Positions 25,928 to 36,889 of a stretch of DNA of 64,000 nucleotides are shown here, piece by piece. The stretch comes from Acidiphilium sp. C61. GTDB taxonomy: Bacteria > Pseudomonadota > Alphaproteobacteria > Acetobacterales > Acetobacteraceae. The translations under genes and the position numbers were made by a program. Below the pieces are notes generated by a model. That model was not told the DNA's origin, did not search any database, and saw only the letters and a program-made list of their open reading frames with translations. Every line of letters begins with the position of its first letter. Position 1 is the stretch's first letter. The stretch is from NCBI RefSeq assembly GCF_902712915.1, contig NZ_CACTIA010000005.1:1884001-1948000 (forward strand). The letters are read 5' to 3'.

Positions 25928-27326
25928 TTCCTGCCACCCTTGTGCCGCTCCATCATTGTGAAGGAGCCGCGACGAAAGCGCTGTTTTGACCGATTTTACC
26001 ACACTCGGCCTCGCCGAGCCCCTGCTGCGCGCCATCAGCGAGCAGTCCTATGAAACTCCCACCCCGATCCAGGCCCGCTCGATCCCGGTGATGCTCGAAG
26101 GCCACGATCTGGTCGGCATCGCCCAGACCGGCACCGGCAAGACGGCCGCCTTCGTGCTGCCGATCCTGCACCGGATCGCGGCGAACCGCGCCCGCCCGGC
26201 GCCGCGCGCCTGCCGCGCCCTGGTCCTCGCCCCCACCCGCGAGCTCGCTACCCAGATCGCCGATGCCGCGCGCACCTACGGCAAGTTCACCCATCCCTCG
26301 ATCGCCGTCGTGATCGGCGGCGCCAAGCCCGGCCCGCAGGCCCGCCGCATGGAATCCGGCGTCGACCTTCTGGTCGCCACGCCTGGCCGCCTGCTCGACC
26401 ATGTCGCCGCCGGCGTCATCCGCCTCGATTCGGTGGAAACCGTGGTGCTCGACGAGGCCGACCAGATGCTCGATCTCGGCTTTATCCCGGCGATCCGCCA
26501 GATCATGGCGAAGCTGCCTCGCCAGCGCCAGGCGGTGATGTTCTCCGCCACCATGCCGAAGCCGATCCGCGCCCTGGCCGGTGAATTCCTGCGCGACCCG
26601 CGCGAGGTCGCCGTCAGCGTCGAATCGAAGCCGGTCGACCGGATCGACCAGCAGGTTCTCCTCCTCGCCCCCGAGGAAAAGAAGGACAAGCTCGCCTGGC
26701 TGCTGGCCGATGTCGCGGTCGAGCGCGCCATCGTCTTTACCCGCACCAAGCACGGCGCCGACAAGGTCACCCGCCATCTCGAGGATGCCGGAATCGGTGC
26801 CGCCGCGATCCACGGCAACAAGAGCCAGGGCCAGCGCGAGCGCGCGCTCGACCTGTTCCGCTCCGGCCGCATCCGAGTGCTCGTCGCGACCGACATCGCC
26901 GCCCGCGGCATCGATGTCGACAACGTCTCGCACGTGGTCAATTTCGAGCTGCCGAACGTGCCGGAATCCTATGTCCACCGCATCGGCCGCACCGCCCGCG
27001 CCGGCGCCGAGGGCGTGGCGATCTCGCTGGTCGAGCCCTCGGAGCTGCCGTATCTGCGTGATATCGAAACGCTGATCGGCCGCCAGCTCGTTCCCGGCGG
27101 CGCCCAGCCGGTGCGGGGCCTCGCGCCCCCGCATCTTCTCCGCGCCCGCAACCAGGTCGCCCGCCAGGGGCAGATGCCCAAGCGCAACGCCGCGCCGAAG
27201 GCCGCGCATGGCGGTCATGGGCATGGCCATGGCGGCGGTCACGGCAATGGCCAGGGGCATGGCGGCGGCCATCATGGCAAGCCGGCGCACGCGAATGCCG
27301 CCGGCAAGCCGCAGGGACGCGGCCGC

Positions 27327-29186
<1,860 letters not shown>

Positions 29187-29280
29187 GTTTCCTCCGAACG
29201 CTTTTGTCCCTTGGCCGGGCTGGCCATGTCCGCCACCCCGGCGAAGTCTTTTATCTTTGTTCAACTTATACGCAGGCGGG

Positions 29281-29316
29281 CCGCAACGGAACACATGTTT
29301 TGTATCGCTGTTGCGG
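29281..29316. promoter_or_regulatory. Candidate enhancer (UAS) for the sigma54 activator
   Basis: Inverted arms CCGCAAC (29281-29287) and GTTGCGG (29310-29316) flank a partly symmetric AT-richer centre containing ACACATGTTTTGT. The site is about 65-100 bp upstream of the -24 element, a normal distance for an enhancer-binding protein, and lies between the regulator and its likely target. Confidence 0.6.
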
Positions 29317-29379
29317 AATGGAGCATCCGCCTTGGCGCCGATCCTCCGCCCGGCCGCGAAAACCCGCCAATCCCGGCGC

Positions 29380-29395
29380 TGGCACGATCGATGCA
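29380..29395 (+). promoter_or_regulatory. Sigma54 (-24/-12) promoter of the adh operon
   Basis: TGGCAC-GATCG-ATGCA matches the RpoN consensus TGGCAC-N5-TTGCA at all but one base, with the essential GG and GC exactly ten bases apart. Transcription would start near 29406, 25 bases before the dehydrogenase ATG. Pairing with the divergent AcoR-type gene strongly supports it. Confidence 0.85.
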
Positions 29396-29430
29396 GCGCT
29401 TCCCTCACCAGAACAGGGGGACCACGCGCC

Positions 29431-30474
29431 ATGAAAGCCGCCGTGCTTCACGGATACGATGAAAAGCTCACCGCACCCGTCTTCGTCTCCTACGAGGACG
29501 TTCCCGAACCGCAGATCCGTACCCCGACCGACGTGATCGTGCGCATCGGCGGCGCCGGGGTGTGCCGGACCGACCTTCACATCATCGAGGGCGTCTGGCG
29601 CTCGAAGGTGGATCTCAAGTTCCCGCACATCATGGGCCATGAGAATGCCGGCTGGATCGAGGAGGTCGGCGCCGCCGTCACCCACCTCAAGAAGGGCGAC
29701 CCGGTCATCTGCCATCCGCTGATCACCTCCGGCCACTGCCTCGCCTGCCGCCGCGGCGACGACATGCACGCCGAGGAGAGCGAATTCCCCGGCATCAACT
29801 GCAATGGCGGCTATGCCGAGCTGCTGCGCACCGGCGTGCGCTCCATCATCAAGCTGCCGAAATCGCTCGCGCCGAAGGATGTCGCCCCGCATACCGATGC
29901 CGGGCTCACGGCCTACCGTGCGGCCAAGAAGGCCTCGCGCCACCTGCTGCCCGGCCAGTTCGCGGTGGTGATCGGCGCCGGTGGCCTCGGGCATATCGGC
30001 ATCCAGGTGCTGCGCGCGATGTGCGCAGCACAGATCATCATCGTCGACCGCGCCGACATGGCGCTGCACCTCGCACAGGAATGCGGCGCCGATTTCGCGG
30101 TGAAGGCGGATGGCTCCGAACTCGACGAGGTGATGCGCCTGACGAAGGGCAAGGGGGCCGAGGCGGTGATCGACTTCGTCGGCGAGGGCGACGCCGTGGC
30201 GAAAGGCCTCGCGATGACCCGCGACGGCGGCTACTATTACATCGTCGGCTATGGCGGGAAGATCGACATTCCCACCATCGACATGATCACCTCCGAGAAG
30301 ACCATCGTCGGCAACCTCGTCGGCACCTACCCCGAGCTGATCGAGCTGATGGCGCTCGCTGACCAGGGCAAGGTCACCCTCGCCACCCGCGAATACCGGC
30401 TCGACGAGGCGAATGCCGCCCTGCACGACCTGCATCACGGCAAGGTACGCGGCCGCGCCGTGCTGATTCCCTGA
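29431..30474 (+). CDS. Zinc-dependent NAD alcohol dehydrogenase (MDR family)
   Basis: A 347-residue medium-chain dehydrogenase. Catalytic zinc ligands are Cys-45 (GAGVCRTDLH), His-70 with Glu-71 (MGHENAG), and a later Cys. The structural-zinc loop is altered: cysteines near 94, 103, 106 and 124 replace the tight CxxCxxC pattern. The Rossmann motif GAGGLGHIG and an Asp ending strand two (IIIVDRAD) point to NAD rather than NADP. It likely oxidises a short or secondary alcohol. Close relatives lie beside an amidohydrolase and a DUF59 gene in propane and related monooxygenase operons, as here. AGGGGG precedes the ATG, and a sigma54 promoter drives it. Confidence 0.88.
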   Translation: MKAAVLHGYDEKLTAPVFVSYEDVPEPQIRTPTDVIVRIGGAGVCRTDLHIIEGVWRSKVDLKFPHIMGHENAGWIEEVGAAVTHLKKGDPVICHPLITSGHCLACRRGDDMHAEESEFPGINCNGGYAELLRTGVRSIIKLPKSLAPKDVAPHTDAGLTAYRAAKKASRHLLPGQFAVVIGAGGLGHIGIQVLRAMCAAQIIIVDRADMALHLAQECGADFAVKADGSELDEVMRLTKGKGAEAVIDFVGEGDAVAKGLAMTRDGGYYYIVGYGGKIDIPTIDMITSEKTIVGNLVGTYPELIELMALADQGKVTLATREYRLDEANAALHDLHHGKVRGRAVLIP

Positions 30475-30532
30475 ACGAAGCGAAAAAAACCCCGCGCTCG
30501 AACGTCCAACGCCAAGGAAGGAAACGGATCCA

Positions 30533-31549
30533 GTGTACACCACCAAAGACGGCGAAGAGATCTTCATCATCGACGGCCACGTCCATCTCTGGGATGCCAG
30601 CCCCGAGAACATCAAGAACATTCACGGCAAGCAATTCATCGACTGCTTCTATGGCTACCACGCCTCGCTCTCCCCGCCGGAACAGCTCTGGACGCCGGAG
30701 AAATTCGCCAAATACGGCGCCGAGCAGATGGTGCAGGACCTCTTCATCGACGGGCCGGACGACATGGCGATCTTCCAGCCCACCTACCTCAAGGATTTCT
30801 ACAAGACCGGCTTCAACACGCTCGAACAGAACGCGGTGCTCAAAACCCGCTACCCTGACCGCTTCATCCTCAACGGCGCCTTCGACCCGCGCGACGGCGA
30901 GGGCGGGCTCGAAGCCCTCGAAGCCATGGCCGAGATCCACAAGATCAAGGGGGTGAAGCTCTACACCGCCGAATGGAAGGGCGACAGCCGCGGCTACAAG
31001 CTCTCCGATCCCGCCGCCTACAAGTATTTCGAGCGCTGCGAGAAGCTCGGGATCAAGAATGTCCACGTCCACAAGGGCCCGACCATCATCCCGCTTGACC
31101 GCGATGCCTTCGATGTCGCCGATATCGACCATTGCGCGACCGACTTCCCCAACCTCAACTTCATCGTCGAGCATTGCGGCCTGCCGCGCCTCGATGATTT
31201 CTGCTGGATCGCGGTGCAGGAGAGCAATGTCTATGGCGGCCTCGCCGTGGTGCTGCCCTTCATCCACTCGCGCCCCGGCTATTTCGCCAAGGTGATGTCC
31301 GAGCTGCTGTTCTGGCTTGGCGAGGACCGCATCCTGTTCGGCTCCGACTACGGGATCTGGACGCCGCGCTGGCTGGTCGAGCGTTTCATGAGCTTCGAGC
31401 TCCCCGACGAACTGGTGAAGGAGACCGGCAAGCAGCTCACGCTCGAAGCCAAGAAGAAGATCCTCGGCGAGAACGCCGCCCGGATCTATGGTGTCGACAT
31501 CGCCGCCCAGAAGGCCAGGCTCGGCCGGATGGCGCCGGTGGCTGCGTGA
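30533..31549 (+). CDS. Amidohydrolase-2 family metal-dependent hydrolase
   Basis: A 338-residue TIM-barrel hydrolase. The metal pair HxH is His-16/His-18 in IIDGHVHLWD; a further histidine lies in FIVEHCGLP and the metal-ligating Asp in LFGSDYGIWTP. This fits the amidohydrolase-2 group, which includes decarboxylases as well as hydrolases, so the reaction is uncertain. In mycobacterial and other propane/acetone monooxygenase operons a homologous gene of unknown role follows the oxygenase and precedes DUF59. The start is GTG 30533 after AAGGAAGGAAA. It lies 58 bases after the dehydrogenase and overlaps the next start. Confidence 0.82.
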   Translation: MYTTKDGEEIFIIDGHVHLWDASPENIKNIHGKQFIDCFYGYHASLSPPEQLWTPEKFAKYGAEQMVQDLFIDGPDDMAIFQPTYLKDFYKTGFNTLEQNAVLKTRYPDRFILNGAFDPRDGEGGLEALEAMAEIHKIKGVKLYTAEWKGDSRGYKLSDPAAYKYFERCEKLGIKNVHVHKGPTIIPLDRDAFDVADIDHCATDFPNLNFIVEHCGLPRLDDFCWIAVQESNVYGGLAVVLPFIHSRPGYFAKVMSELLFWLGEDRILFGSDYGIWTPRWLVERFMSFELPDELVKETGKQLTLEAKKKILGENAARIYGVDIAAQKARLGRMAPVAA

Positions 31550-32325
31550 TGTCCATGCTGGAGGCGCGCACCGCGGAGGTGCGCGCCGCTCTCGATCAGG
31601 TGACCGATCCTGAACTTGACGAGAGCGTGGTCGAGCTCGGCTTCGTCACCGGCATCGACATCGCGGAAGACGGCGCCGTCAGCGTCGGCTTCCGCCTGCC
31701 GACCTACTGGTGCGCCGCCAATTTCTCCTATCTCATGGCCGCCGACATGCGCGATGCCGTCGCCGCCCTGCCCTGGGTCAAGCGCGCCGATGTCCGGCTC
31801 GACGAGCACATGTTCATCGACGAGATCAACAACGGCGTCGCCGCCGGCAAGGATTTCGCCGATGCCTTCCCGCAGGAGGCGGGCGAGAACCTCGCCGGCA
31901 TCCGCCTGCATTTCGGCCTGAAATCCTTCGAGCGCCGGCAGGAGGCGCTGCTGCGTCACCTGCTCGCCGCCGGCCACGATCCACAGGCCTTCCTCGACCT
32001 CACGGTAGAGGGTCTCGAACGCCTGGCGCTCGACGGGGAGGGGCCTGGCCTGCGCGCCCGCTATCTCGCCCGCCGTCCGCTTGCCGGCGGCGAGGACCTC
32101 GCCTTCGTCACCAGCGCCGGCGAACGGATCATGCATGAAACGCTGAGCGTCTATCTGCGCCACATCCGCCGCGTCGGGCTGAACGCGGAGTTCAACGGCG
32201 CGCTCTGCCGCGGCCTGCTCGCCGCCCGCTATGGCGACGAACCATCAACCCTGCCGGAGGATCCGGGCCTTGCCGACTTCATCCGCCAGGGCGTCGCCAG
32301 CAGCGATCAGACGGCCCGGCCATAA
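31549..32325 (+). CDS. DUF59/MIP18-type iron-sulfur assembly protein with C-terminal extension
   Basis: A 258-residue protein. Residues about 5-100 are a DUF59 domain (VTDPELDESVVELGFV), with the conserved reactive cysteine as Cys-55 in PTYWCAANFS. DUF59 proteins help build or insert iron-sulfur or iron centres. The C-terminal 150 residues match no domain I recognise and resemble the extended form found in diiron monooxygenase operons. ATG 31549 overlaps the amidohydrolase stop by one base (TGATG); GTG 31546 is possible. The last 19 bases overlap the convergent SoeC-like gene. Confidence 0.8.
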   Translation: MSMLEARTAEVRAALDQVTDPELDESVVELGFVTGIDIAEDGAVSVGFRLPTYWCAANFSYLMAADMRDAVAALPWVKRADVRLDEHMFIDEINNGVAAGKDFADAFPQEAGENLAGIRLHFGLKSFERRQEALLRHLLAAGHDPQAFLDLTVEGLERLALDGEGPGLRARYLARRPLAGGEDLAFVTSAGERIMHETLSVYLRHIRRVGLNAEFNGALCRGLLAARYGDEPSTLPEDPGLADFIRQGVASSDQTARP

Positions 32326-33257
32326 TAGATGGCCGAGACATGCGTGGCCTCGGCGAAGAACAGCCAGCGCTCGGCGAACAGGCCGATGCCGGCGAGCAGG
32401 GCGGCCAGCGGCGCCGCCACCGCCGGCATCGCGCCCGCCAGCGCAAGGGCGGCCAGCACCGCGGGTGCTGCGAAGGCGAGGACCAGCACGATCCGCCGCA
32501 GCCGCGCGGCGTGCCGCCGGGCGATCTGGTAGCCCATCTCCCGCAGCACGTAATTCTCGGTGAAATGCGGCCGGTCGAGGGCGCGCACCGTGCCGAAGCT
32601 GCCAAGCCCCGTCGCCGAGGCGAGCGTCGCGAGCGGGCCCTGCGCGTCGATGAAGCGCCAGTAGGCCGCCTTCGCCACGCCCGCGCCGATTGCGAACACC
32701 ACGACCAGCGCCGATGCCCCCGCCGTCCCCCCCGCCGCCGCCCCGGTCCATACCCCGAGCAGGGCCGCCAGCAACGCGGCGCCGGAGAAGGCGGCGAACA
32801 CCAGATACAGCGGTGCGGTGAAGCGGTTGTGCCACTGGCGGATCGGCTTCAGGCAGGCATAGATCATCGCGGTGCAGAATACCGTCCCCAGCGCCATCGC
32901 CGCCGCCACCAGCCCGAAGGCCACGGTCAGATTCGCGCCCGCGCCCAGCGCCGCCCATGACACGGCAAAGCCCAGCGCCGGCAGGTTGGTCGCCACCGCC
33001 GCCACCCCCTCGCGCGACAGCCACGACGACCGCCACTGGCTGAACGCCCGCCAGGCGCGTTCCTTCCGCCCGAGATGCAGCGTCGAGGCGACCAGCCCGG
33101 CGCCGGCGAAGCCAAGCGCGATCACCACCGCCACCGGCCCGAACCACGGGCTCTCCGGCAGCGCCCCGGCGGCGCAGAAAATCCCGAGCCACGCCAGCAG
33201 CCCGTAGCCGAAGCCGGTGAGGGTGGTCAGCAGCAGGACCGAACTTGCCGGTGTCAT
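32307..33257 (-). CDS. soeC: DmsC/SoeC-type membrane anchor subunit
   Basis: A 316-residue integral membrane protein with about eight helices in the DmsC pattern, for example HLGRKERAWRAFSQWRSSWLSRE near residues 61-84, the typical loop of DmsC anchors. It would fix the catalytic and iron-sulfur subunits to the membrane and exchange electrons with quinone. Its start overlaps the soeB stop by four bases. Whether the complex is a sulfite dehydrogenase (SoeABC) or a reductase (DmsABC) rests on the catalytic subunit; the lack of Tat signals suits SoeABC. Confidence 0.75.
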   Translation of the reverse strand: MTPASSVLLLTTLTGFGYGLLAWLGIFCAAGALPESPWFGPVAVVIALGFAGAGLVASTLHLGRKERAWRAFSQWRSSWLSREGVAAVATNLPALGFAVSWAALGAGANLTVAFGLVAAAMALGTVFCTAMIYACLKPIRQWHNRFTAPLYLVFAAFSGAALLAALLGVWTGAAAGGTAGASALVVVFAIGAGVAKAAYWRFIDAQGPLATLASATGLGSFGTVRALDRPHFTENYVLREMGYQIARRHAARLRRIVLVLAFAAPAVLAALALAGAMPAVAAPLAALLAGIGLFAERWLFFAEATHVSAIYYGRAV

Positions 33258-33997
33258 CGCGAAAGCACCTTGTCCACGAGGGCGAGCAGCGCGCCGCCCA
33301 GCCCGCCCGGCGCCGATGCCGGCATCTCCACCGGCTTCGTCTCGATGCGCGTCTGCCGCGGCGGCAGATACTTGTTGGTCGGCCGGTAGCCCAGCTCCGC
33401 CATCAGATCGACGCCGCCGCGCTCCGCCACCAGTTTCGACACCCGGCTCTCGGGATCGGCGAGATCGCCGAAATGCCGCGCCCGCGACGGGCAGGTCGCC
33501 ACACAGGCCGGCTCGCGCTCCGCCTCGGGCAGCGATTCGTTATAGATCCGGTCGATGCAGAGGGTGCATTTCTTCATCACCCCGTCATGCTCGTCGAATT
33601 CCCGCGCGCCATAGGGGCAGGCCCAGGAACACAGCTTGCAGCCGATGCAGATATCCGTGTTCACCAGCACGATGCCGTCCTCGGCCCGCTTGTAGGAGGC
33701 GCCGGTCGGGCAGACGGTGACGCAGAGCGGATTTTCGCAATGCAGGCACGAGCGCGGGAAATTCACCGTCTTGCCGCACCCGCCGCTGCCCTCCGCCTCG
33801 TAGGAATGGATGCGGTTGAACCACACCCCGTCAGGGTCCGCGCCATGCGGATCGTAATCCGGCAGCGGCGCGTGGTGCCCCTCGGTGTTCCATTCCTTGC
33901 AGTTCACCGCGCAGGCATGGCAGCCGACACAGGTATCGAGATCGATCACGAGCCCGAGCCGCCTGGCGCCCGGCTGACTCTGCGGCAGCGATGTCAT
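33254..33997 (-). CDS. soeB: Four-cluster ferredoxin subunit, SoeB/DmsB type
   Basis: A 247-residue electron-transfer subunit with four cysteine sets for [4Fe-4S] clusters: the first is Cys-23, 26, 29 and 33 (CVGCHACAVNC), followed by CLHCENPLCVTVCP, CIGCKLCSWACPYG and CTLCIDR with CVATCP. The C-terminal segment KYLPPRQTRIETKP resembles SoeB proteins of sulfur bacteria. It wires the molybdenum subunit to the membrane anchor and overlaps both neighbours by four bases, so the three are translated together. There is no export signal. Confidence 0.9.
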   Translation of the reverse strand: MTSLPQSQPGARRLGLVIDLDTCVGCHACAVNCKEWNTEGHHAPLPDYDPHGADPDGVWFNRIHSYEAEGSGGCGKTVNFPRSCLHCENPLCVTVCPTGASYKRAEDGIVLVNTDICIGCKLCSWACPYGAREFDEHDGVMKKCTLCIDRIYNESLPEAEREPACVATCPSRARHFGDLADPESRVSKLVAERGGVDLMAELGYRPTNKYLPPRQTRIETKPVEMPASAPGGLGGALLALVDKVLSR

Positions 33998-36801
33998 TGG
34001 CCGGCTCCCTTCGTCGTCAACGCCACCGGCGCCATCCGCGGCTGGGTTTCCGCGATCGTCTCCGGCTCGCAGGGTTCAAGCCGCACGGTAAGGTCGAACC
34101 ACGCCGCCTGTCCGGTCACCGGGTCGGAATTCGACAGCCGCGCCCCGTCATCCCCCGCCGGCAGATATTCCGAGATCACGTGGTTGAGCAGGAAGCCGCG
34201 CACCGCCTCCGGCGCGTCCTGCGCCAGCGCCACCGCCCCGCTCCGCCGGCCGATCGCGTTCCACGTCCACACCGTGTGCGGGTTCACCCCGTCCATGATG
34301 CGGATCTGGCATTTCAGCCGCCCCGTGCGCGAGACCACCTCGACCCAGTCGTCATCCTCCAGCCCCTGTGCGGCGGCGAGGTCGCGATGCACGTAGAGCC
34401 GGTTTTCCGAATGGATCTGCCGCAGCCACGCATTGTGCGATCCCCATGAATGATACATCGACATCGGCCGCTGCGTGATCGCGTGGAGCGGAAACTGTTT
34501 CATATCCGTCATGGTCTGCTCGATCGGCTCGTACCAGATCGGCAGCGGGTCCATGAACCGGGCGACGCGCGCGCGCAGCCGCTCCGGCGGCAGCACCGCC
34601 CCGTGCCCCTCGGCGGCGAGGCGGAATTTCTGCAAATGCTCGCTGTAGAGATTGAGAACGATCTGGCTGTCATCGTCGATCAGCCCCATCTCCTTGGCAC
34701 CGGTGAGATAGGCCCGGTTCGCGTGCTTGTAGTAAAGCTGCTCCAGCGGCAGGTCGTAGCGCGCAAACCCCTTGTTGGCGATGTAGCGGGAAATCTGCTC
34801 GGGGTTCGGCTCGCCCCGGCCGAACGCGGTCCCGTCCGCCCCGCGGAATCCGGCCAGCGGCCCCACCCCCGGCTTGCGCTGGTGGCGCACCATGTAATCG
34901 GCATAGGAGCTGTAGAGCGGCTTGCCCGGCGCCTCGGCGAAATCCGGCAGGCCGAGCCGTCCGGCAAGGTCGATCAGCACGTCCTGGAACGGCCGCACGT
35001 CGCGATCCGGCTTGAGCACCGGCACGCGGATCGCATCCGCCGGCCCGTGCGCCGAGCCGATCGGCCGGTCGAGCAGCGAAATGCAGTCGTAGCGCTCGAG
35101 ATAGGTCGTATCCGGCAGCACCAGGTCGGCATAGGCGACCGTTTCGGATTCGAACGCGTCGGCGACGATCACGAACGGAATCCGATATTCGCCGTCCGCG
35201 TCGCGGTCGGTCAGCATCCGCGTCGTCTCGCCCGGGTTCATCGCCGAGTTCCACGCCATGTTCGCCATGTAGAGGAACAGCGTGTCCACCCGCGCCCGCC
35301 CGGCCGCATGCGCCTCGGCGATCGCCATGTGCATCATGCCGTGAATGCCGAGCGGCGCCTCCCAGGAAAACGCCCGGTCGAGCCGCAGCGGCTCGCCCGC
35401 GTCATCCACCAGCAAATCCTCCGGTGAGGTCGGAAAGCCGAGCACGTTGCCGGTCAGCGCGCCGCGCCCGTCATGCGCCCGCCCGGCCGGGCCCGGCCCG
35501 GGCGGAATCGGCTTCGGGTGCGGCGACTTGTAGCGCCACGACCCCGGCGTATCGACGGCGCCGATCAGCATCTGCAGCACATGCAGCGCCCGGCAGGTGT
35601 GAAACCCGTTGGAATGCGCCGAAATCCCCCGCATCGCGTGCATTGCCACCGGCCGCCCGGTCATCGTCTCGTGCCGCCGCCCGTCGGTGTCGGTCCAGGC
35701 CTGCTCGATCGTCACCGGCTGGCGGAACGCGATCTCGGCAATCTCGGCGGCCAGCCGCCGGATCGTCGTCGCCGCGATGCCGCAGCGCGCTTCCACCGCC
35801 TCCGGCGCATACTCCGCCGCCGCATAACGCTCCGCCAGAAGGGCAAAGGACGGCCGCGCGCGCCGCCCGTCGGGTAGCGTGAACGTCCCGAGCAGGGCAG
35901 GGTCGGTGCCGGTCGCATCCGCCCGCGCCAGTGCGCCCGTCTTGCGGTCGAAGGCGAGCGCCGCGCCCTCCGCGTCGCGCGCGAACAGCCCGTGATCGGC
36001 CGCGCCCGGCGCGTCGATCACCAGGTGATGCGCGTTGGTGTAGCGGACCAGAAACGCGGTATCGACCGCGCCCTCCGCCAGCAGGCAATGGATCAGCGCC
36101 ATGATGAACAGCCCGTCGGTCCCCGGCGTGATGCCGACGAACTCGTCGGCGATCGCTGAATACCCGGTCCGCACCGGGTTGACCGAGACGATCTTCGCGC
36201 CCCGCTCCTTCAGCTTGGCGAGGCCGAGCTTGATCGGGTTGGAATCGTGGTCCTCGGCCACGCCGAACAGCAGGAACAGCTTCGCGTGGTTCCAGTCCGG
36301 CTCGCCGAATTCCCAGAATGCGCCGCCCACCGAATAGAGCCCGGCGGCGGCCATGTTGACCGAGCAGAACCCGCCATGGGCGGCGAAATTCATCGTCCCG
36401 AACATCCGCGCGAAATGGCCGGTCAGCGATTGCGACTGGTCGCGCCCGGTGAAGAAGGCGAGGCGGTGCGGATCGCTGGCGCGGATGCCGGCGAGCCGCG
36501 CCGTCGCGATCGCCATCGCCTCGTCCCAGCCGATTTCCTCGAATTCGCCCGCCCCGCGCGGGCCGACCCGCTTCAGCGGTGCGCGCAGCCGCGCCGGCGA
36601 GGTGACCGACATGATCCCCGCCGATCCCTTGGCGCAGAGCACACCGCGATTGATCGGATGGTCGCGGTTGCCCTCGATGTAGCGCAGCTTCCCGTCCTTG
36701 AGATGGACCTTGATGCCGCAGCGGCAGGCGCACATGTAGCAGGTGGTGTGGGCCACCTCGTCGCCGACCGGCGCGTGATAGGCAATCCTGTCTTCGGGCA
36801 T
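33994..36801 (-). CDS. soeA: Molybdopterin oxidoreductase catalytic subunit, SoeA-like (sulfite dehydrogenase)
   Basis: A 935-residue complex iron-sulfur molybdoenzyme. The [4Fe-4S] ligands are Cys-21, Cys-24, Cys-28 and Cys-56 (TTCYMCACRCG and GVLCAKGS). There is no twin-arginine leader, so the enzyme should face the cytoplasm, as SoeA does when it oxidises sulfite to sulfate with quinone; DmsA and its exported relatives carry a Tat signal. The absence of a Tat leader plus the DmsC-type anchor makes SoeABC the best guess. Tetrathionate, thiosulfate or formate enzymes are alternatives. ATG 36801 is preceded by GGTGGAG. An upstream in-frame extension to 36918 crosses the hairpin and is rejected. 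Confidence 0.75.
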   Translation of the reverse strand: MPEDRIAYHAPVGDEVAHTTCYMCACRCGIKVHLKDGKLRYIEGNRDHPINRGVLCAKGSAGIMSVTSPARLRAPLKRVGPRGAGEFEEIGWDEAMAIATARLAGIRASDPHRLAFFTGRDQSQSLTGHFARMFGTMNFAAHGGFCSVNMAAAGLYSVGGAFWEFGEPDWNHAKLFLLFGVAEDHDSNPIKLGLAKLKERGAKIVSVNPVRTGYSAIADEFVGITPGTDGLFIMALIHCLLAEGAVDTAFLVRYTNAHHLVIDAPGAADHGLFARDAEGAALAFDRKTGALARADATGTDPALLGTFTLPDGRRARPSFALLAERYAAAEYAPEAVEARCGIAATTIRRLAAEIAEIAFRQPVTIEQAWTDTDGRRHETMTGRPVAMHAMRGISAHSNGFHTCRALHVLQMLIGAVDTPGSWRYKSPHPKPIPPGPGPAGRAHDGRGALTGNVLGFPTSPEDLLVDDAGEPLRLDRAFSWEAPLGIHGMMHMAIAEAHAAGRARVDTLFLYMANMAWNSAMNPGETTRMLTDRDADGEYRIPFVIVADAFESETVAYADLVLPDTTYLERYDCISLLDRPIGSAHGPADAIRVPVLKPDRDVRPFQDVLIDLAGRLGLPDFAEAPGKPLYSSYADYMVRHQRKPGVGPLAGFRGADGTAFGRGEPNPEQISRYIANKGFARYDLPLEQLYYKHANRAYLTGAKEMGLIDDDSQIVLNLYSEHLQKFRLAAEGHGAVLPPERLRARVARFMDPLPIWYEPIEQTMTDMKQFPLHAITQRPMSMYHSWGSHNAWLRQIHSENRLYVHRDLAAAQGLEDDDWVEVVSRTGRLKCQIRIMDGVNPHTVWTWNAIGRRSGAVALAQDAPEAVRGFLLNHVISEYLPAGDDGARLSNSDPVTGQAAWFDLTVRLEPCEPETIAETQPRMAPVALTTKGAGQ

Positions 36802-36857
36802 GGCAAAATCTCCACCCGATTTTATGACCGCCGCCGCCGCGCCAGGCCAGCGTCCCT

Positions 36858-36878
36858 GACCGATCCGTTTGATCGGTT
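36858..36878 (-). terminator. Small hairpin after the decarboxylase gene
   Basis: ACCGATC (36859-36865) and GATCGGT (36871-36877) form a 7-bp stem with a 5-base loop between the decarboxylase stop and the soeA start. The motif CGATCGG recurs twice just beside it inside the gene end. No T-run follows, so termination is uncertain. Confidence 0.35.
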
Positions 36879-36889
36879 CAGCCGATCGG

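Noticed and set aside
30533..32325. Oxygenase or chaperonin subunits hidden in other frames near the adh operon
   Set aside because: No frame on either strand has diiron ExxH motifs or GroEL blocks; the neighbouring genes are fully assigned.
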